From the NCBI GenBank assembly GCA_003599575.1, contig QZKV01000025.1, forward strand, positions 1 to 52,391: a stretch of DNA of 52,391 nt. The letters are read 5' to 3'. A model generated the notes under the pieces. The model was not told where the DNA came from. It ran no database searches and saw nothing but the letters and a program-made list of their open reading frames with translations. Origin of the DNA: Desulfobacteraceae bacterium. Lineage in GTDB: Bacteria; Desulfobacterota; Desulfobacteria; Desulfobacterales; Desulfosarcinaceae. Numbering within the stretch: position 1 is the first letter of the stretch; each line of letters opens with the position of its first letter. The translations under genes and the position numbers were made by a program. Positions 17,627 through 29,000 of the stretch are shown one piece after another.

Positions 17627-20026
17627 TCACATGGTCGCCTGGTAGGTGTTGATATCGGTGGTCAAAAACGCGCTGCTGCCGTAAAGCTTGGGCGCCAATT
17701 CGGGCCAACCGGAACGGTACATGGCATTGAACACTTTTTGGAACATGATTTCCAGCAGCTGATCCAGAGGCAGGGTTGCACCGGGTGAAGCGAGCGTTGC
17801 CTTGGCGCGACACGCGACTTCCAGGCGTATTTTCAATTTTTCCAGAAGCTCAAAATAGAGTAATATCTGACCCTGCTGGCTCTGGCCGCTTTCTGCTTCC
17901 TGGATCAATTTATTGCGCATCTGCCCTATTTTATCGGCTGAAGCCTTTTTGAGGAAGTGGCGCTTGTCGCCGCTGTTAAAGAACGTTTGGTCGGCCACGG
18001 CCTTGCCGATGGTGGTTTCAAGTTCATGGATCTCGCTCTTGAGGGCAGGGGCGATATCGCCGGCAAAATCCGCCGGGATGGAAACGTCCACAAGGCTGAG
18101 TATTGCGGCATACTTGGCCGTGCCGGACTGAAACTCGGCCACGGCGCTGTTCCAAAATAACCGCTGGATCCGGGCCACCTCCTCCTGAATATCCGCTCCA
18201 GCCGGATCGAGTATCTTCAGGCGATTCAGGATTTCCGGAAAAACATGCGCCGTCATGGCAAAGAGGTTTTCTCCGGTTGCAGTTCTGTAAAGAATGGCGA
18301 TGGTCGCAAACCAGTCCTGAAGGTGTAAAATGGCCGGCAGATCGTCATAGATCTCCAGCAATATGACATTGGGCATCAGGTGCGCCGGCGTCGCGTAAAG
18401 GGGCGTTCCGGCCAACTGCGGTTGCGCAATGAGCACCGGGTCCTCGGCATCGAAGAAAACGGCTGTTTCCACGTCGATCAACCCGATGGAAAATTTCTCG
18501 CGGTCATTCAGAAACGCAGGGTACTCATCCGGATTGCCGGCCACGAAAAGATTTTCGGGTTTCAAATCGCGCAAGGCCAATTTATTGCGGCCGATCCAGA
18601 CCAGCAAGTCCAGGATATTGGAACACAGATTTTCAAGTTGACACCGGTACTGCGAAAAGCGTGTCTTGCGGATATACTCTGACAGGTGCCGGCGATAACT
18701 GTCCACCTGGCGCCGGTTGGCCTGGACCACTTCACTCAGCAACTGATTGGCCTTGGTGACGACCTCGGCCGGCAAATCGTAATCTTCGCGCCGAATGGTT
18801 TCCCCGGCCATATGGCTCAAGAACCATTGTTTGAGATGATAGGCGTGCACTTTTTCCCCGACACCGGCTTGATCGATCAAATGGCGCAATCCGCCCTCAC
18901 AGCGGTAATAGGCTTCCTGAAGCGCATGACACACGCTGCCGGCTTCTTCCCCATATCGAGAGACAAAGCCGTGATGGTCCCACATCAATTCGGGATGCTG
19001 ACGGGCCTCCGCAATCAGGTGTCCATAGCCGCTGTGTATCTCTTCCAGGGTCGTGCTGAGAAAGAAGTGCTTGGCCAGGTCCATGAAAAAAGCGAAGGAA
19101 TCGTCGATTTTCAGATATTCCTGAAACTCGGGATTGGTTTCCAGCAGCCGGGCATATTGGGCTTCCAGCCGATCTTCCGACAGGTGCTCGCTTTCCGCGA
19201 AGCAGTGGACCGCCTTCAATATCACCGACACCTTGGGAACGATGCATAAACGCGGCGCCAGGCGCTCCACGATACGGGCCTCGGCCGCGATCTGGCGCTT
19301 GTAATCGCTGAATCTGACCAGAGGGGCGGCAGGAATCTTAATGACCATGTGGGTGTCGAATATCACGTAAAAACATCGGCTGCGGCTGCCGCCGCCCTGT
19401 CCCAGCAAGCCGATGGACATCCGCCGGGAGACCCATTCGCCATTGTGCAGAATGCGTATCTCATAGGTTTCATCGGGGCAGGTGGTTCTTCTCTCGACGC
19501 GCACAATCTGGGCGGGTGCATCCGAGTCGGCGTTTTGCTGACTTTTAAACAGCTGCAGAAAAAAGCGCAGCACCTGCACCTGCTCGGACAGTTTGCCGGA
19601 CGCTTTGGGCGTTTTTGATCTGCTGAGCGGTCGGATCGCGGCATCCGCAAGCCGCGCGGGTGCCCGGGGGCCTGCGGCGCCCGGGGCAGCCACGCTGGTC
19701 TTCCTGCGGCGGGGACGCAAAAGCATGCCGAGGACGATCGCCACGATTAAAACCGGTGCCCCGATGACCCATCGGGCATACAGTTGAACCGCCTCTGCAT
19801 TGACATCCAGCCACGCGCGGATCGAGGCATTCAGGCGCCAAAGCCGGAAATTTTCCGGAAGACCGGCAGCGGACGGGAGCAGGCCCTCCGGATGCGTCTC
19901 GGTTACCCGGGGGGGTAAACCCAGCCCACCGTCAGAGCCCAACGAGATGCTTGCCCCGAGAAACAGCAGCAGCAACCAGGTCAATGGAAGAACGGCACGC
20001 ACCCTTTGCTTGAAGGGTCTTTTCAT
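17627..20026 (-). CDS. Membrane-anchored protein-kinase-like protein with a large insertion
   Basis: A 799-residue protein. An N-terminal hydrophobic segment (VLPLTWLLLLFLGASISL) and a second helix near 86-103 (VIGAPVLIVAIVLGMLL) enclose a short periplasmic part. The cytoplasmic portion has kinase landmarks: LLGQGGGSRSR (glycine loop, about 207-217), VIKIP (candidate ATP Lys near 230), AEARIVERL (candidate alpha-C Glu), LALRDLKPENLFV (catalytic loop, about 486-495) and LIDVETA (DVE in place of DFG, about 517). GTPLYATPAHL follows like an activation segment. Nearly 190 residues separate the N-lobe from the catalytic loop, far more than in standard kinases. Catalytic Asp, Lys and Asn are present, so activity is possible. 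ATG 20026 gives a basic N-terminus before the hydrophobic segment. It is divergent from clpB. The substrate is unknown. Confidence 0.7.
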   Translation of the reverse strand: MKRPFKQRVRAVLPLTWLLLLFLGASISLGSDGGLGLPPRVTETHPEGLLPSAAGLPENFRLWRLNASIRAWLDVNAEAVQLYARWVIGAPVLIVAIVLGMLLRPRRRKTSVAAPGAAGPRAPARLADAAIRPLSRSKTPKASGKLSEQVQVLRFFLQLFKSQQNADSDAPAQIVRVERRTTCPDETYEIRILHNGEWVSRRMSIGLLGQGGGSRSRCFYVIFDTHMVIKIPAAPLVRFSDYKRQIAAEARIVERLAPRLCIVPKVSVILKAVHCFAESEHLSEDRLEAQYARLLETNPEFQEYLKIDDSFAFFMDLAKHFFLSTTLEEIHSGYGHLIAEARQHPELMWDHHGFVSRYGEEAGSVCHALQEAYYRCEGGLRHLIDQAGVGEKVHAYHLKQWFLSHMAGETIRREDYDLPAEVVTKANQLLSEVVQANRRQVDSYRRHLSEYIRKTRFSQYRCQLENLCSNILDLLVWIGRNKLALRDLKPENLFVAGNPDEYPAFLNDREKFSIGLIDVETAVFFDAEDPVLIAQPQLAGTPLYATPAHLMPNVILLEIYDDLPAILHLQDWFATIAILYRTATGENLFAMTAHVFPEILNRLKILDPAGADIQEEVARIQRLFWNSAVAEFQSGTAKYAAILSLVDVSIPADFAGDIAPALKSEIHELETTIGKAVADQTFFNSGDKRHFLKKASADKIGQMRNKLIQEAESGQSQQGQILLYFELLEKLKIRLEVACRAKATLASPGATLPLDQLLEIMFQKVFNAMYRSGWPELAPKLYGSSAFLTTDINTYQATM

Positions 20027-20127
20027 GATCAGATCGACTCTTTTGCGAAACGGGGTCACTGCCGATGGTCCGGTCACAAAAATTGACGCTTTCAGACAAC
20101 CACGGACGACGGCGCACAGCAGAATAA

Positions 20128-20145
20128 ATAGGTTTGACAACCTAT
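20128..20145. promoter_or_regulatory. Palindrome overlapping the clpB -35 box
   Basis: ATAGGTT (20128-20134), spacer TGAC, AACCTAT (20139-20145): a perfect 7-bp dyad. It covers the TTGACA hexamer at 20134-20139, so a bound protein would block or modulate clpB transcription. It does not match the HrcA CIRCE consensus. Confidence 0.45.
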
Positions 20146-20162
20146 CGTGCCTGCTTTAAATT
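20134..20162 (+). promoter_or_regulatory. Predicted sigma-70 promoter of clpB
   Basis: A perfect TTGACA (20134-20139), a 17-nt spacer and TAAATT (20157-20162, four of six matches). The transcript would start near 20169, leaving a leader of about 40 nt before ATG 20210. No heat-shock sigma-32 consensus was recognised. Confidence 0.5.
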
Positions 20163-20209
20163 TCCATGCAAAAATCAGACCATTAAACGGGAGGATTCAA
20201 GGAGACACT

Positions 20210-22798
<2,589 letters not shown>

Positions 22799-22839
22799 GG
22801 TTCATGATCGCATTTCGGATCGGACCCATCGGAGTCTAC

Positions 22840-23784
22840 TTAAACATCGGTCGACAGCAGCTCTTCTTTGGGATCCCTGGCCTGTATTCTGGCCACATAG
22901 GCCGGGGTATCCTCTCTGGCGAAGATACCTTCTTCGGTAACCAGGTAGTCCACCATTTCAAGATCGACCATGTCATGCGAATAGGTGGTCAATATATAAC
23001 TGCAGCTGTCTTCGATTTTTGCGACCCGCTTTTCATTAATACACTGATCTTCCGATTTTCCGTGCGAAAATTTGAGCGTATTGGCAAACAGATACACCGG
23101 AATGCCGTGAAAATGGCACAGGCTGGCGATATTGGCGGTGCCGGCGGCGCAGATCACTTTAAGATCATGGGTGATGGACAGCGCCCCGGTAAACATCTTG
23201 TCAGCCTGGCCGATATAATGGCTCAAGGAAAATTCGGGCACGGTTTCCAGCTCAATGCGCGACCGCATCAGGGAATTGATCAATTTCTTGGTTTTGATAA
23301 AATCCTGCTTGAGCACGATCACCTTGATCCTTTTTTCCATCACCTCTTTGGCCAAGGCAATCATGTTCATCACGTCACCGCTGGCGGTATGCATGATGAT
23401 GACATCGCCATCTTGAATACAGGTCAAGCCCCACTGAATGATCCGGCCGACCTTGTTCTGAAGCCGCTCATGTTTGTTTTTAAGGCTTTCCACGGCCCGG
23501 CGCCGCACTTCATCCAAGCTGCTTTCGAAATGCGGCTCCATTTCAAGTTCGAACTCTTCAATTAAGTGAATGAGCGGGATGATCTTGGGGCGGGTGTTTT
23601 TGATGGCGTCGGCCAGTTCCAGGTACTGCTCGCGAAAATCGCCTGGAGTAGAAACTTTCAATTCCCCCACGGATTTAATGAAAGCTTCAAGAGCCAGCAT
23701 GCTGGCGCGCGAGGAACCAATCAGATCCTCATGGTCGCGGATCAGCCGGCACAAAATAGTTCGGTCTTGTTCATTGCTGGTCAT
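22840..23784 (-). CDS. eIF-2B alpha/beta/delta-like protein
   Basis: A 314-residue protein resembling the archaeal/bacterial eIF-2B-related family, which includes ribose-1,5-bisphosphate isomerase and methylthioribose-1-phosphate isomerase. The landmarks are SSRASMLALEAF at the N-terminus, then IQDGDVIIMHTASGDVM, the nucleotide/sugar-phosphate-fold stretch TGALSITHDLKVICAAGTANIASLCHFHGIPVYLFANTLKF, and VDYLVTEEGIF at the end. In the isomerases a Cys and an Asp are catalytic; neither is clearly placed here (ITHDLKVICAAGTANI where the family often has a GADAI-like motif). The substrate is therefore undecided. It converges on clpB with about 40 nt between. Confidence 0.7.
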   Translation of the reverse strand: MTSNEQDRTILCRLIRDHEDLIGSSRASMLALEAFIKSVGELKVSTPGDFREQYLELADAIKNTRPKIIPLIHLIEEFELEMEPHFESSLDEVRRRAVESLKNKHERLQNKVGRIIQWGLTCIQDGDVIIMHTASGDVMNMIALAKEVMEKRIKVIVLKQDFIKTKKLINSLMRSRIELETVPEFSLSHYIGQADKMFTGALSITHDLKVICAAGTANIASLCHFHGIPVYLFANTLKFSHGKSEDQCINEKRVAKIEDSCSYILTTYSHDMVDLEMVDYLVTEEGIFAREDTPAYVARIQARDPKEELLSTDV

Positions 23785-23904
23785 GCTCGACTACTCGCTT
23801 CCCGTTGCCCGGCCCCCGGTACTGCTTGCCCGTTACCGTAAGACTTTCTTGGAAGAAGTGGGTCCTCGTTTGAACAACTCACCAACGCCGGGAGCCGCGG
23901 CTGA

Positions 23905-25209
23905 CTAAAGCGTCAACCTCAAATAAATCAGCAAATAAATCGACGACACGATCAGGGTGATGATCGTCACCGCCAAGCTGAACTTCATGAACTCCAGAAA
24001 GGTGATCTCGACCCGGAATCGTTTGGCCATCCCCACGCTCACTATATTGGCCGAGGCGCCGATCATGGTGAAGTTGCCGCCCAAGCAGGCGCCCAGGGCC
24101 AAGGCCCACCACAATATGTTATGCGGAATCGGCGTGGTTTCCAGAATTAACCGGACGATGGGGATCATGGTGATGGTAAAAGGAATATTATCCAGAAAAC
24201 CGGAAGCGATTCCGGAAACCCATAGCACCATCAGCACGAGCACATACGGATTATCGCCTGCCCTCAGGAAGATATTGCGCGCGATCCATTCGATCACCCC
24301 TTTTTCTTCCAAAACGCCCACCAGGATAAAGAGACCTGCAAAAAAGAGCAAGGTGCTCCATTCGATCTCTTCGAGCATATGCTCCACATTGACGCGCGTG
24401 ATGACAAACAACACCATGGCCACGAGCATGGCAACGACACCTGGAGAGAGCCTGGTGATGGTCTGGGTGACAAAGAGCGCTATGGCCAGCGCCAGACAGC
24501 CCAGGCTTTTGGTCAGAAAGAGCGGATCAATCTTGATGTCCAGAAAATCGTGCCGGATTTTGGCCAAGAGGAGCTGCACCGAGAACAATTTTTCCAAATT
24601 GGTGTCGATGGGTTTGAATTTGGATCGGTTGGCCGCCCAGATTAAAATAAGGCCGGCCACAAAACAAACCAGGACCGGCGGCGTAAGGTTCAAGATGAAT
24701 TGGTTGAACGTCAGGCCCACTTTGGACCCGATGATGATGTTGGGCGGATCGCCGATCAGTGTGGCCGTGCCACCGATATTGGAGATCACCGCCTGGCTGA
24801 TGACGTACAACTTGGGGTCCAATCCCATGCCGGAGGTCAGTTCGATCACGATCGGAACGATGATCAAAACGGTCGTGACGTTGTCCAGGAAGGCCGAAAG
24901 CGTCGCCGTCACCACCGAAAAAAGCACCAGAATTTTAAGCGGGCTGCCCTTGGTCAGTTCGGCGATCTTGACCGAAATGATGGTGAAAAAACCGGATTTG
25001 CGCAGGATGGCCACGATGGACATCATGCCCAGCAAGAGCATGATGGTCTCAAAATCGATGTATCCGGCCGCCTGTTCTTCCGAAACCACATGCAGCGCCA
25101 ACAGAACCATTACACCCAACAAAGCGGCAACAGCTTTATTGACCAGTTCGAATGAGATCACGGCGTAGACCATCACAAAGACAATGATCGCAATGAGGGC
25201 GTCGTGCAT
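23905..25209 (-). CDS. ArsB/NhaD-superfamily (ion transporter) permease
   Basis: A 434-residue membrane protein with about 11 helices and a duplicated core. The half-site motifs FLDNVTTVLIIVPIVIEL (near residue 108) and FLDNIPFTITMIPIVRL are followed by GGTATLIGDPPNIIIG and GGNFTMIGASANIVSVG. These are diagnostic of the ArsB/NhaD (IT) superfamily. Members exchange Na+/H+, arsenite or dicarboxylates; the substrate here is unknown. A good predicted promoter lies about 70-100 nt upstream (25282-25310). It stands alone between the eIF-2B-like gene and the DHH gene. Confidence 0.87.
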   Translation of the reverse strand: MHDALIAIIVFVMVYAVISFELVNKAVAALLGVMVLLALHVVSEEQAAGYIDFETIMLLLGMMSIVAILRKSGFFTIISVKIAELTKGSPLKILVLFSVVTATLSAFLDNVTTVLIIVPIVIELTSGMGLDPKLYVISQAVISNIGGTATLIGDPPNIIIGSKVGLTFNQFILNLTPPVLVCFVAGLILIWAANRSKFKPIDTNLEKLFSVQLLLAKIRHDFLDIKIDPLFLTKSLGCLALAIALFVTQTITRLSPGVVAMLVAMVLFVITRVNVEHMLEEIEWSTLLFFAGLFILVGVLEEKGVIEWIARNIFLRAGDNPYVLVLMVLWVSGIASGFLDNIPFTITMIPIVRLILETTPIPHNILWWALALGACLGGNFTMIGASANIVSVGMAKRFRVEITFLEFMKFSLAVTIITLIVSSIYLLIYLRLTL

Positions 25210-25281
25210 GGTGGTTTAACTTTCCGAGTTTTTTAAAACTGTGTACTAAACCAATCCTTTCAGATATTTATAAGATGCTTA

Positions 25282-25310
25282 GGTATACCGTTTAATGCTT
25301 GGGGTGTCAA
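25282..25310 (-). promoter_or_regulatory. Predicted sigma-70 promoter of the ArsB/NhaD-type gene
   Basis: On the minus strand there is a perfect TTGACA (complement of 25305-25310), a 17-nt spacer and TATACC (complement of 25282-25287, four of six). Transcription would start near 25275 and leave a leader of about 65 nt before ATG 25209. Confidence 0.55.
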
Positions 25311-25423
25311 TGCAATAGGTGTTGTCAATACCGGCATACCTTTGTAAAGTAAACCGCATTGCGGCCGCAGGGGCAACGCCCCCAAGTCTTTTCGCTTGCG
25401 TTTACGTCCAAAGGCTTATCTTT

Positions 25424-26422
25424 ATGGGCATGACGACCAAGGAACGATTAAGGCGATTTTACGCTCAGTTCACGAGCGAAGATCATGTTCTGATTCCGAT
25501 CGTCGCCGACCCGGATGCTATCGCCAGCGCCATGACCATCAAGCGGTTGTTGTGGCGCAAGGTGGCCGTTGTCACCATCTCCAATCTAAACCTGATTGAG
25601 CGCACCGACAATCTGGTGCTCATCCGCTTGATCGGCGTAGCCATGACCCCCTTCCACAAGATCGATCTCAAACGGTTCAATCGCATCATCCTGGTGGATG
25701 CCCAGCAGGATCATCACAAGATGCTGTCGGAGCTCAAACCCGACGTAATCATCGACCATCATGCGATCACATCACCCAGCCAGGCGCCCTTTACGGACAT
25801 CCGTCCAAAATACGGAGCGACGGCAAGCATTCTGGTCGAATATCTGCGCGCTGCCAAAATCAAGCCCTCGGCCAAATTGGCCACAGCGCTTTATTTTGCC
25901 ATCAAAACCGATACCAGCGACTTTGAGCGCAACACCCAGATGGAAGATCTGCAGGCATTTCAGTTTGTGTTTCGTCTGACCAACATCGCCCTGGCCCGCC
26001 GGATCGAAAATGCGGAAATCCGGCGCGGGTTTTTAAAATTCTTCAAGCAGGCCCTGGATGAGGTGCATATCCGCAAGGGTCGTGCTTTTGTCCACCTGGG
26101 TGTGATTTCCAATCCGGATGTATGTGTTCAGATTGCCGATTTCCTCATGCACATCGACTCCGTCAATTGGAGCATCGTTTCGGGCGTGCATCAACGCAAG
26201 CTCGTGATCATTTTGCGCAATGACGGCATTCGCAAGGATGCCGGCAAGTTGGCCAAGCAAAGTTTCGGCCGCTGGGGTCCTGCCGGCGGCCACAAAAGCG
26301 CCGCACGGGCCGAATTACCGCTGGAGAACCTGGAACCGGAAACCACTGCCGCGGACAACCGCAAACTCTCCCGTTGGGTTATGCAGCGCTTGAAGAAGGC
26401 AGCGGTACCGCTCAATGAATGA
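25424..26422 (+). CDS. DHH-family phosphoesterase (NrnA-like)
   Basis: A 332-residue soluble protein. The DHH superfamily metal sites are visible: VADPDAIASAMTIKRLL (motif I), RIILVDAQQDHH (motif II) and DVIIDHHAIT (the DHH motif, about residue 112). Then come LYFAIKTDTSDF and the C-terminal DHHA1 half ending in GRWGPAGGHKSAARAELP. Family members hydrolyse short oligonucleotides, pAp or c-di-nucleotide products using Mn2+. Motif II reads DxxxDHH where many have only an Asp. ATG 25424 or 25430 are both possible starts; the longer 25319 frame adds a segment unlike the family. The MBL gene begins 50 nt later. Confidence 0.85.
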   Translation: MGMTTKERLRRFYAQFTSEDHVLIPIVADPDAIASAMTIKRLLWRKVAVVTISNLNLIERTDNLVLIRLIGVAMTPFHKIDLKRFNRIILVDAQQDHHKMLSELKPDVIIDHHAITSPSQAPFTDIRPKYGATASILVEYLRAAKIKPSAKLATALYFAIKTDTSDFERNTQMEDLQAFQFVFRLTNIALARRIENAEIRRGFLKFFKQALDEVHIRKGRAFVHLGVISNPDVCVQIADFLMHIDSVNWSIVSGVHQRKLVIILRNDGIRKDAGKLAKQSFGRWGPAGGHKSAARAELPLENLEPETTAADNRKLSRWVMQRLKKAAVPLNE

Positions 26423-26472
26423 ACAAAAAAGCGAAAACCTTTCGCTGAAAAAACGCCATGGCGAGATGACCT

Positions 26473-27237
26473 ATGAAGGTGACCATTTTAGGATCGGGAA
26501 CCTGCGTGCCCCGGCTGGATCGCAGCGCCTGTGCAGCCGTTGTGGAAACCGGCGGGGCCAAGATCCTCCTGGATTTGGGCCCGGGCACAGTGCGCCGGCT
26601 GCTGCACTGCGGGATTTCCATTTTTGATTTGACCCACATTTTTCTGAGCCATTTTCATCCAGACCATACGGCCGAATTGGTTCCATTGCTGTTTGCCACC
26701 AAGTACCCGGACGAATCGGCGCGCCAAGGCGTGTTGCATCTGCTGGGCGGATCCGGATTGAAGCGCTTTTACAAGGGATTGCAGGCTGCCTACGGCGACT
26801 GGATCGTTCTCCCGCGAGGGCAGTTGGCGCTGCGTGAAATCGATACGCTGGCCGGAGAGACCATTTTTACAGATGATTTCACCTTGACCGCCCGGCCGGT
26901 CCAACACCGGCCCGAAAGTCTGGCCGTGCGCATCAGTGAACCTGCTGGAATATCCGTGGCTTACTCCGGCGATTCCGATCCATGCGAGGCTCTGATCGAA
27001 GTCGCCCGGCGGGTGGATCTTTTCATCTGTGAAGCCGCCATGCCCGACGAACACAAAGTCCCGGGTCATATGACCCCCTCCCTGGCCGGTCGGATAGCCG
27101 CTCGGGCCGAGGCCAAACGCCTGATCCTGACCCATCTCTATCCCGATTGCGACGGCGTGGATATTGTCAAACAGGCCGCACAAACGTATAAAGGACCGGT
27201 GGTGGCGGCCGAAGATCTGATGACTTTTACACTTTAG
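26473..27237 (+). CDS. MBL-fold metallo-hydrolase (RNase Z / PhnP-like)
   Basis: A 254-residue metallo-beta-lactamase-fold protein. It begins with VTILGSGTCVPRLDRSACA and has the dinuclear zinc motif LSHFHPDHTAEL, with later ligands in VAYSGDSDPCEALIEVA, EAAMPDEHKVPGHMTP (His) and LTHLYPDCDG (His). This order is that of the RNase Z and cyclic phosphodiesterase branch. No RNase Z exosite arm is obvious, so a tRNA role is not assured. It lies between the DHH phosphoesterase and the siroheme gene, with the latter 23 nt downstream. Confidence 0.85.
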   Translation: MKVTILGSGTCVPRLDRSACAAVVETGGAKILLDLGPGTVRRLLHCGISIFDLTHIFLSHFHPDHTAELVPLLFATKYPDESARQGVLHLLGGSGLKRFYKGLQAAYGDWIVLPRGQLALREIDTLAGETIFTDDFTLTARPVQHRPESLAVRISEPAGISVAYSGDSDPCEALIEVARRVDLFICEAAMPDEHKVPGHMTPSLAGRIAARAEAKRLILTHLYPDCDGVDIVKQAAQTYKGPVVAAEDLMTFTL

Positions 27238-27260
27238 TCGAAATAAGAGCAGGAAAACCG

Positions 27261-27959
27261 ATGCGATTTTATCCCATCTGTCTGGATATCAAAAACAGGC
27301 CCTGTCTTGTGGTGGGCGGGGGACAGGTGGGTACGCGCAAGGTCAAAACGCTGCTGACCTGCGGTGCACGGGTGACCGTGGTCAGCCCGGAGGTGACGCC
27401 GGAGCTGTCGAAACTGGCCGCCCGGGGCCGCATCGGGTTGAAACGGCGCGCCTACCGCAGCACCGATCAGGAAGGCGTATTTCTGACCATCGGCGCAACC
27501 GACGATGCGACGCTCAACCACCTGATTCACCGGGATGCCGAACAAGCCGGCCGGTTATGTAACATCGCCGATCAGCCCCACTTATGCAATTTCGTCCTGC
27601 CTTCCGTGATCCAGCAGGGCGATCTGATGATCGCCATCTCAACATCGGGAAAAAGCCCGGCTTTTGCCAAATACCTGCGCCGGCAAATGCAGACCCAATT
27701 CGGCCCTGAATACGGCATTTTACTGGACTTGATGGGCACCGTCCGACGCCGCCTGCTGCAGAACGAACACGCCCCGGAAGCTCATAAGCCTTTGTTTGAA
27801 AGGCTGATCGCCGAAGGGTTGCTGGAGATGATCCGCCTGGATCAGCGCACCCGGATCAATGCCCTGCTGGCGGAAGTATTGGGAGCCGGATTCATCTATG
27901 AAGAGCTGATGGAAAATCATGGCAGCGGCAATTCCACCGATGAGGCCGATGGGCCATGA
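27261..27959 (+). CDS. Precorrin-2 dehydrogenase / sirohydrochlorin ferrochelatase-type protein
   Basis: A 232-residue protein of the Met8/SirC/CysG N-terminal type. It opens with PICLDIKNRPCLVVGGGQVGTRKVKTLL (NAD-binding GGGxVGxRK), then GVFLTIGATDDATLN, ADQPHLCNFVLPSVIQQGDLMIAISTSGKSPAFAKYLRR. It oxidises precorrin-2 to sirohydrochlorin and in some members also inserts iron to form siroheme. No methyltransferase domain is fused. Being beside HemA and CcsA/HemX supports a tetrapyrrole role; siroheme is the cofactor of dissimilatory sulfite reductase. It is 23 nt after the MBL gene. Confidence 0.9.
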   Translation: MRFYPICLDIKNRPCLVVGGGQVGTRKVKTLLTCGARVTVVSPEVTPELSKLAARGRIGLKRRAYRSTDQEGVFLTIGATDDATLNHLIHRDAEQAGRLCNIADQPHLCNFVLPSVIQQGDLMIAISTSGKSPAFAKYLRRQMQTQFGPEYGILLDLMGTVRRRLLQNEHAPEAHKPLFERLIAEGLLEMIRLDQRTRINALLAEVLGAGFIYEELMENHGSGNSTDEADGP

Positions 27960-27965
27960 GCCCGT

Positions 27966-28091
27966 TGATTTCAGATTTGAAATTTCACATTTTAAAGCAT
28001 AGGTAAGACTGCAAACCTGTTCAAATCTCTCAATCTCTCAAATTTCACATTTCAAATTTCACATTTCAAATCTGAAATCTGAAATGTGAAT
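27966..28091. repeat. AT-rich tract of short self-complementary words
   Basis: The 147-nt gap before ccsA is mostly built from near-repeats. CAAATTTCACATTT occurs twice in tandem at 28039-28052 and 28053-28066, and a related GAAATTTCACATTTT lies at 27979-27993. The tract then turns into AAATCTGAAATCTGAAATGTGAA (28068-28090), which is largely the reverse complement of the first words, so the region can form a long imperfect hairpin. It has no coding appearance. The ribosome site GAGG of ccsA lies just after it at 28097. Confidence 0.7.
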
Positions 28092-28106
28092 TCACAGAGG
28101 ACCTCC

Positions 28107-28928
28107 ATGCAGATTGTCGTTGTTTTGGCCATCCTGTTATACATGCTCAGTGCCGCGGCTTATTGTGCGTATTTGTTCCTGCAACGCGAGTTTTTGCAGA
28201 AAGCCGGCCACATTCTGCTCTCCCTCGGCTTTGCCTGTCAGACCGCGGTCATCGGTTGGGCGTTCATCGATACGGGTCATGTGCCGGTCAATAACCTTCA
28301 TGAGACCTTGTCGATCGTGGCCTGGGCGCTTGTCGGGTCCTTTCTGGCGCTCAACGCCCGGTTCCATTTACGGGTCCTGGGAATTTATACCGCGCCCCTG
28401 GCGGCTTTCATCTTGCTGGCCGCCATCCAATTCCCCCGCGAACCGCTCCAGCCCGAAAACATGCTGCGGGGCATATGGCTGACGGTGCACATCATCACCA
28501 TTTTTATCGGCGATGCGGCCTTTGCACTGGCCGCCGGCATCGGCGTGCTTTACCTGCTTCAGGAGCGCAACATCAAAGCCAAGACACGCGGTTTTTTCTT
28601 CAAGCGGCTGCCATCGCTGGATTTGCTTGACACCACCGCTTATGCATGTATTGTCGGGGGTTTTACAATGCTGACCATCGGCCTGATCTCAGGTATGGTT
28701 TATGCTAAAATTTTATGGGGCCGCTTCTGGGCCTGGGACCCCAAGGAGGTCTGGTCGGCTGTCACCTGGATTTTTTATGCGGTGCTCCTGCACGAACGGT
28801 TGGCCGTGGGCTGGCGCGGGCGCAGGGCCGCCGTTATGGCCATAGTGGGATTCGCGGTGTTGTTGTTCACCTTTTTTGGCGTTAATTTCCTGCTTAAAGG
28901 GCATCATGGGCAATTTACCCAATGGTGA
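28107..28928 (+). CDS. Cytochrome c assembly protein CcsA / HemX family
   Basis: A 273-residue integral membrane protein with eight predicted helices. Its tryptophan-rich signature WGRFWAWDPKEVWSAVTWIFYA is the WWD-type haem-handling motif of CcsA/CcmC/HemX proteins. Earlier landmarks are NNLHETLSIVAWAL and MLRGIWLTVHIITIFIGDAAFALAAGIG, whose His are candidate haem ligands. It could be CcsA of a system II cytochrome c synthase, or HemX, which accompanies HemA in many genomes. The location immediately before hemA favours HemX, while the full WWD motif allows either. ATG 28107 is preceded by GAGG. Confidence 0.85.
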   Translation: MQIVVVLAILLYMLSAAAYCAYLFLQREFLQKAGHILLSLGFACQTAVIGWAFIDTGHVPVNNLHETLSIVAWALVGSFLALNARFHLRVLGIYTAPLAAFILLAAIQFPREPLQPENMLRGIWLTVHIITIFIGDAAFALAAGIGVLYLLQERNIKAKTRGFFFKRLPSLDLLDTTAYACIVGGFTMLTIGLISGMVYAKILWGRFWAWDPKEVWSAVTWIFYAVLLHERLAVGWRGRRAAVMAIVGFAVLLFTFFGVNFLLKGHHGQFTQW

Positions 28929-29000
28929 TCCAAGCCAAAGAGGATGATTGCAGCGGGTCTGAACACGACTTCCATTACAATTCAAGGCCTTTGGAAAAGC

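Noticed and set aside
28039..28066. Tandem 14-mers as a CRISPR array
   Set aside because: Units are directly adjacent with no unique spacers, and no cas genes are near.
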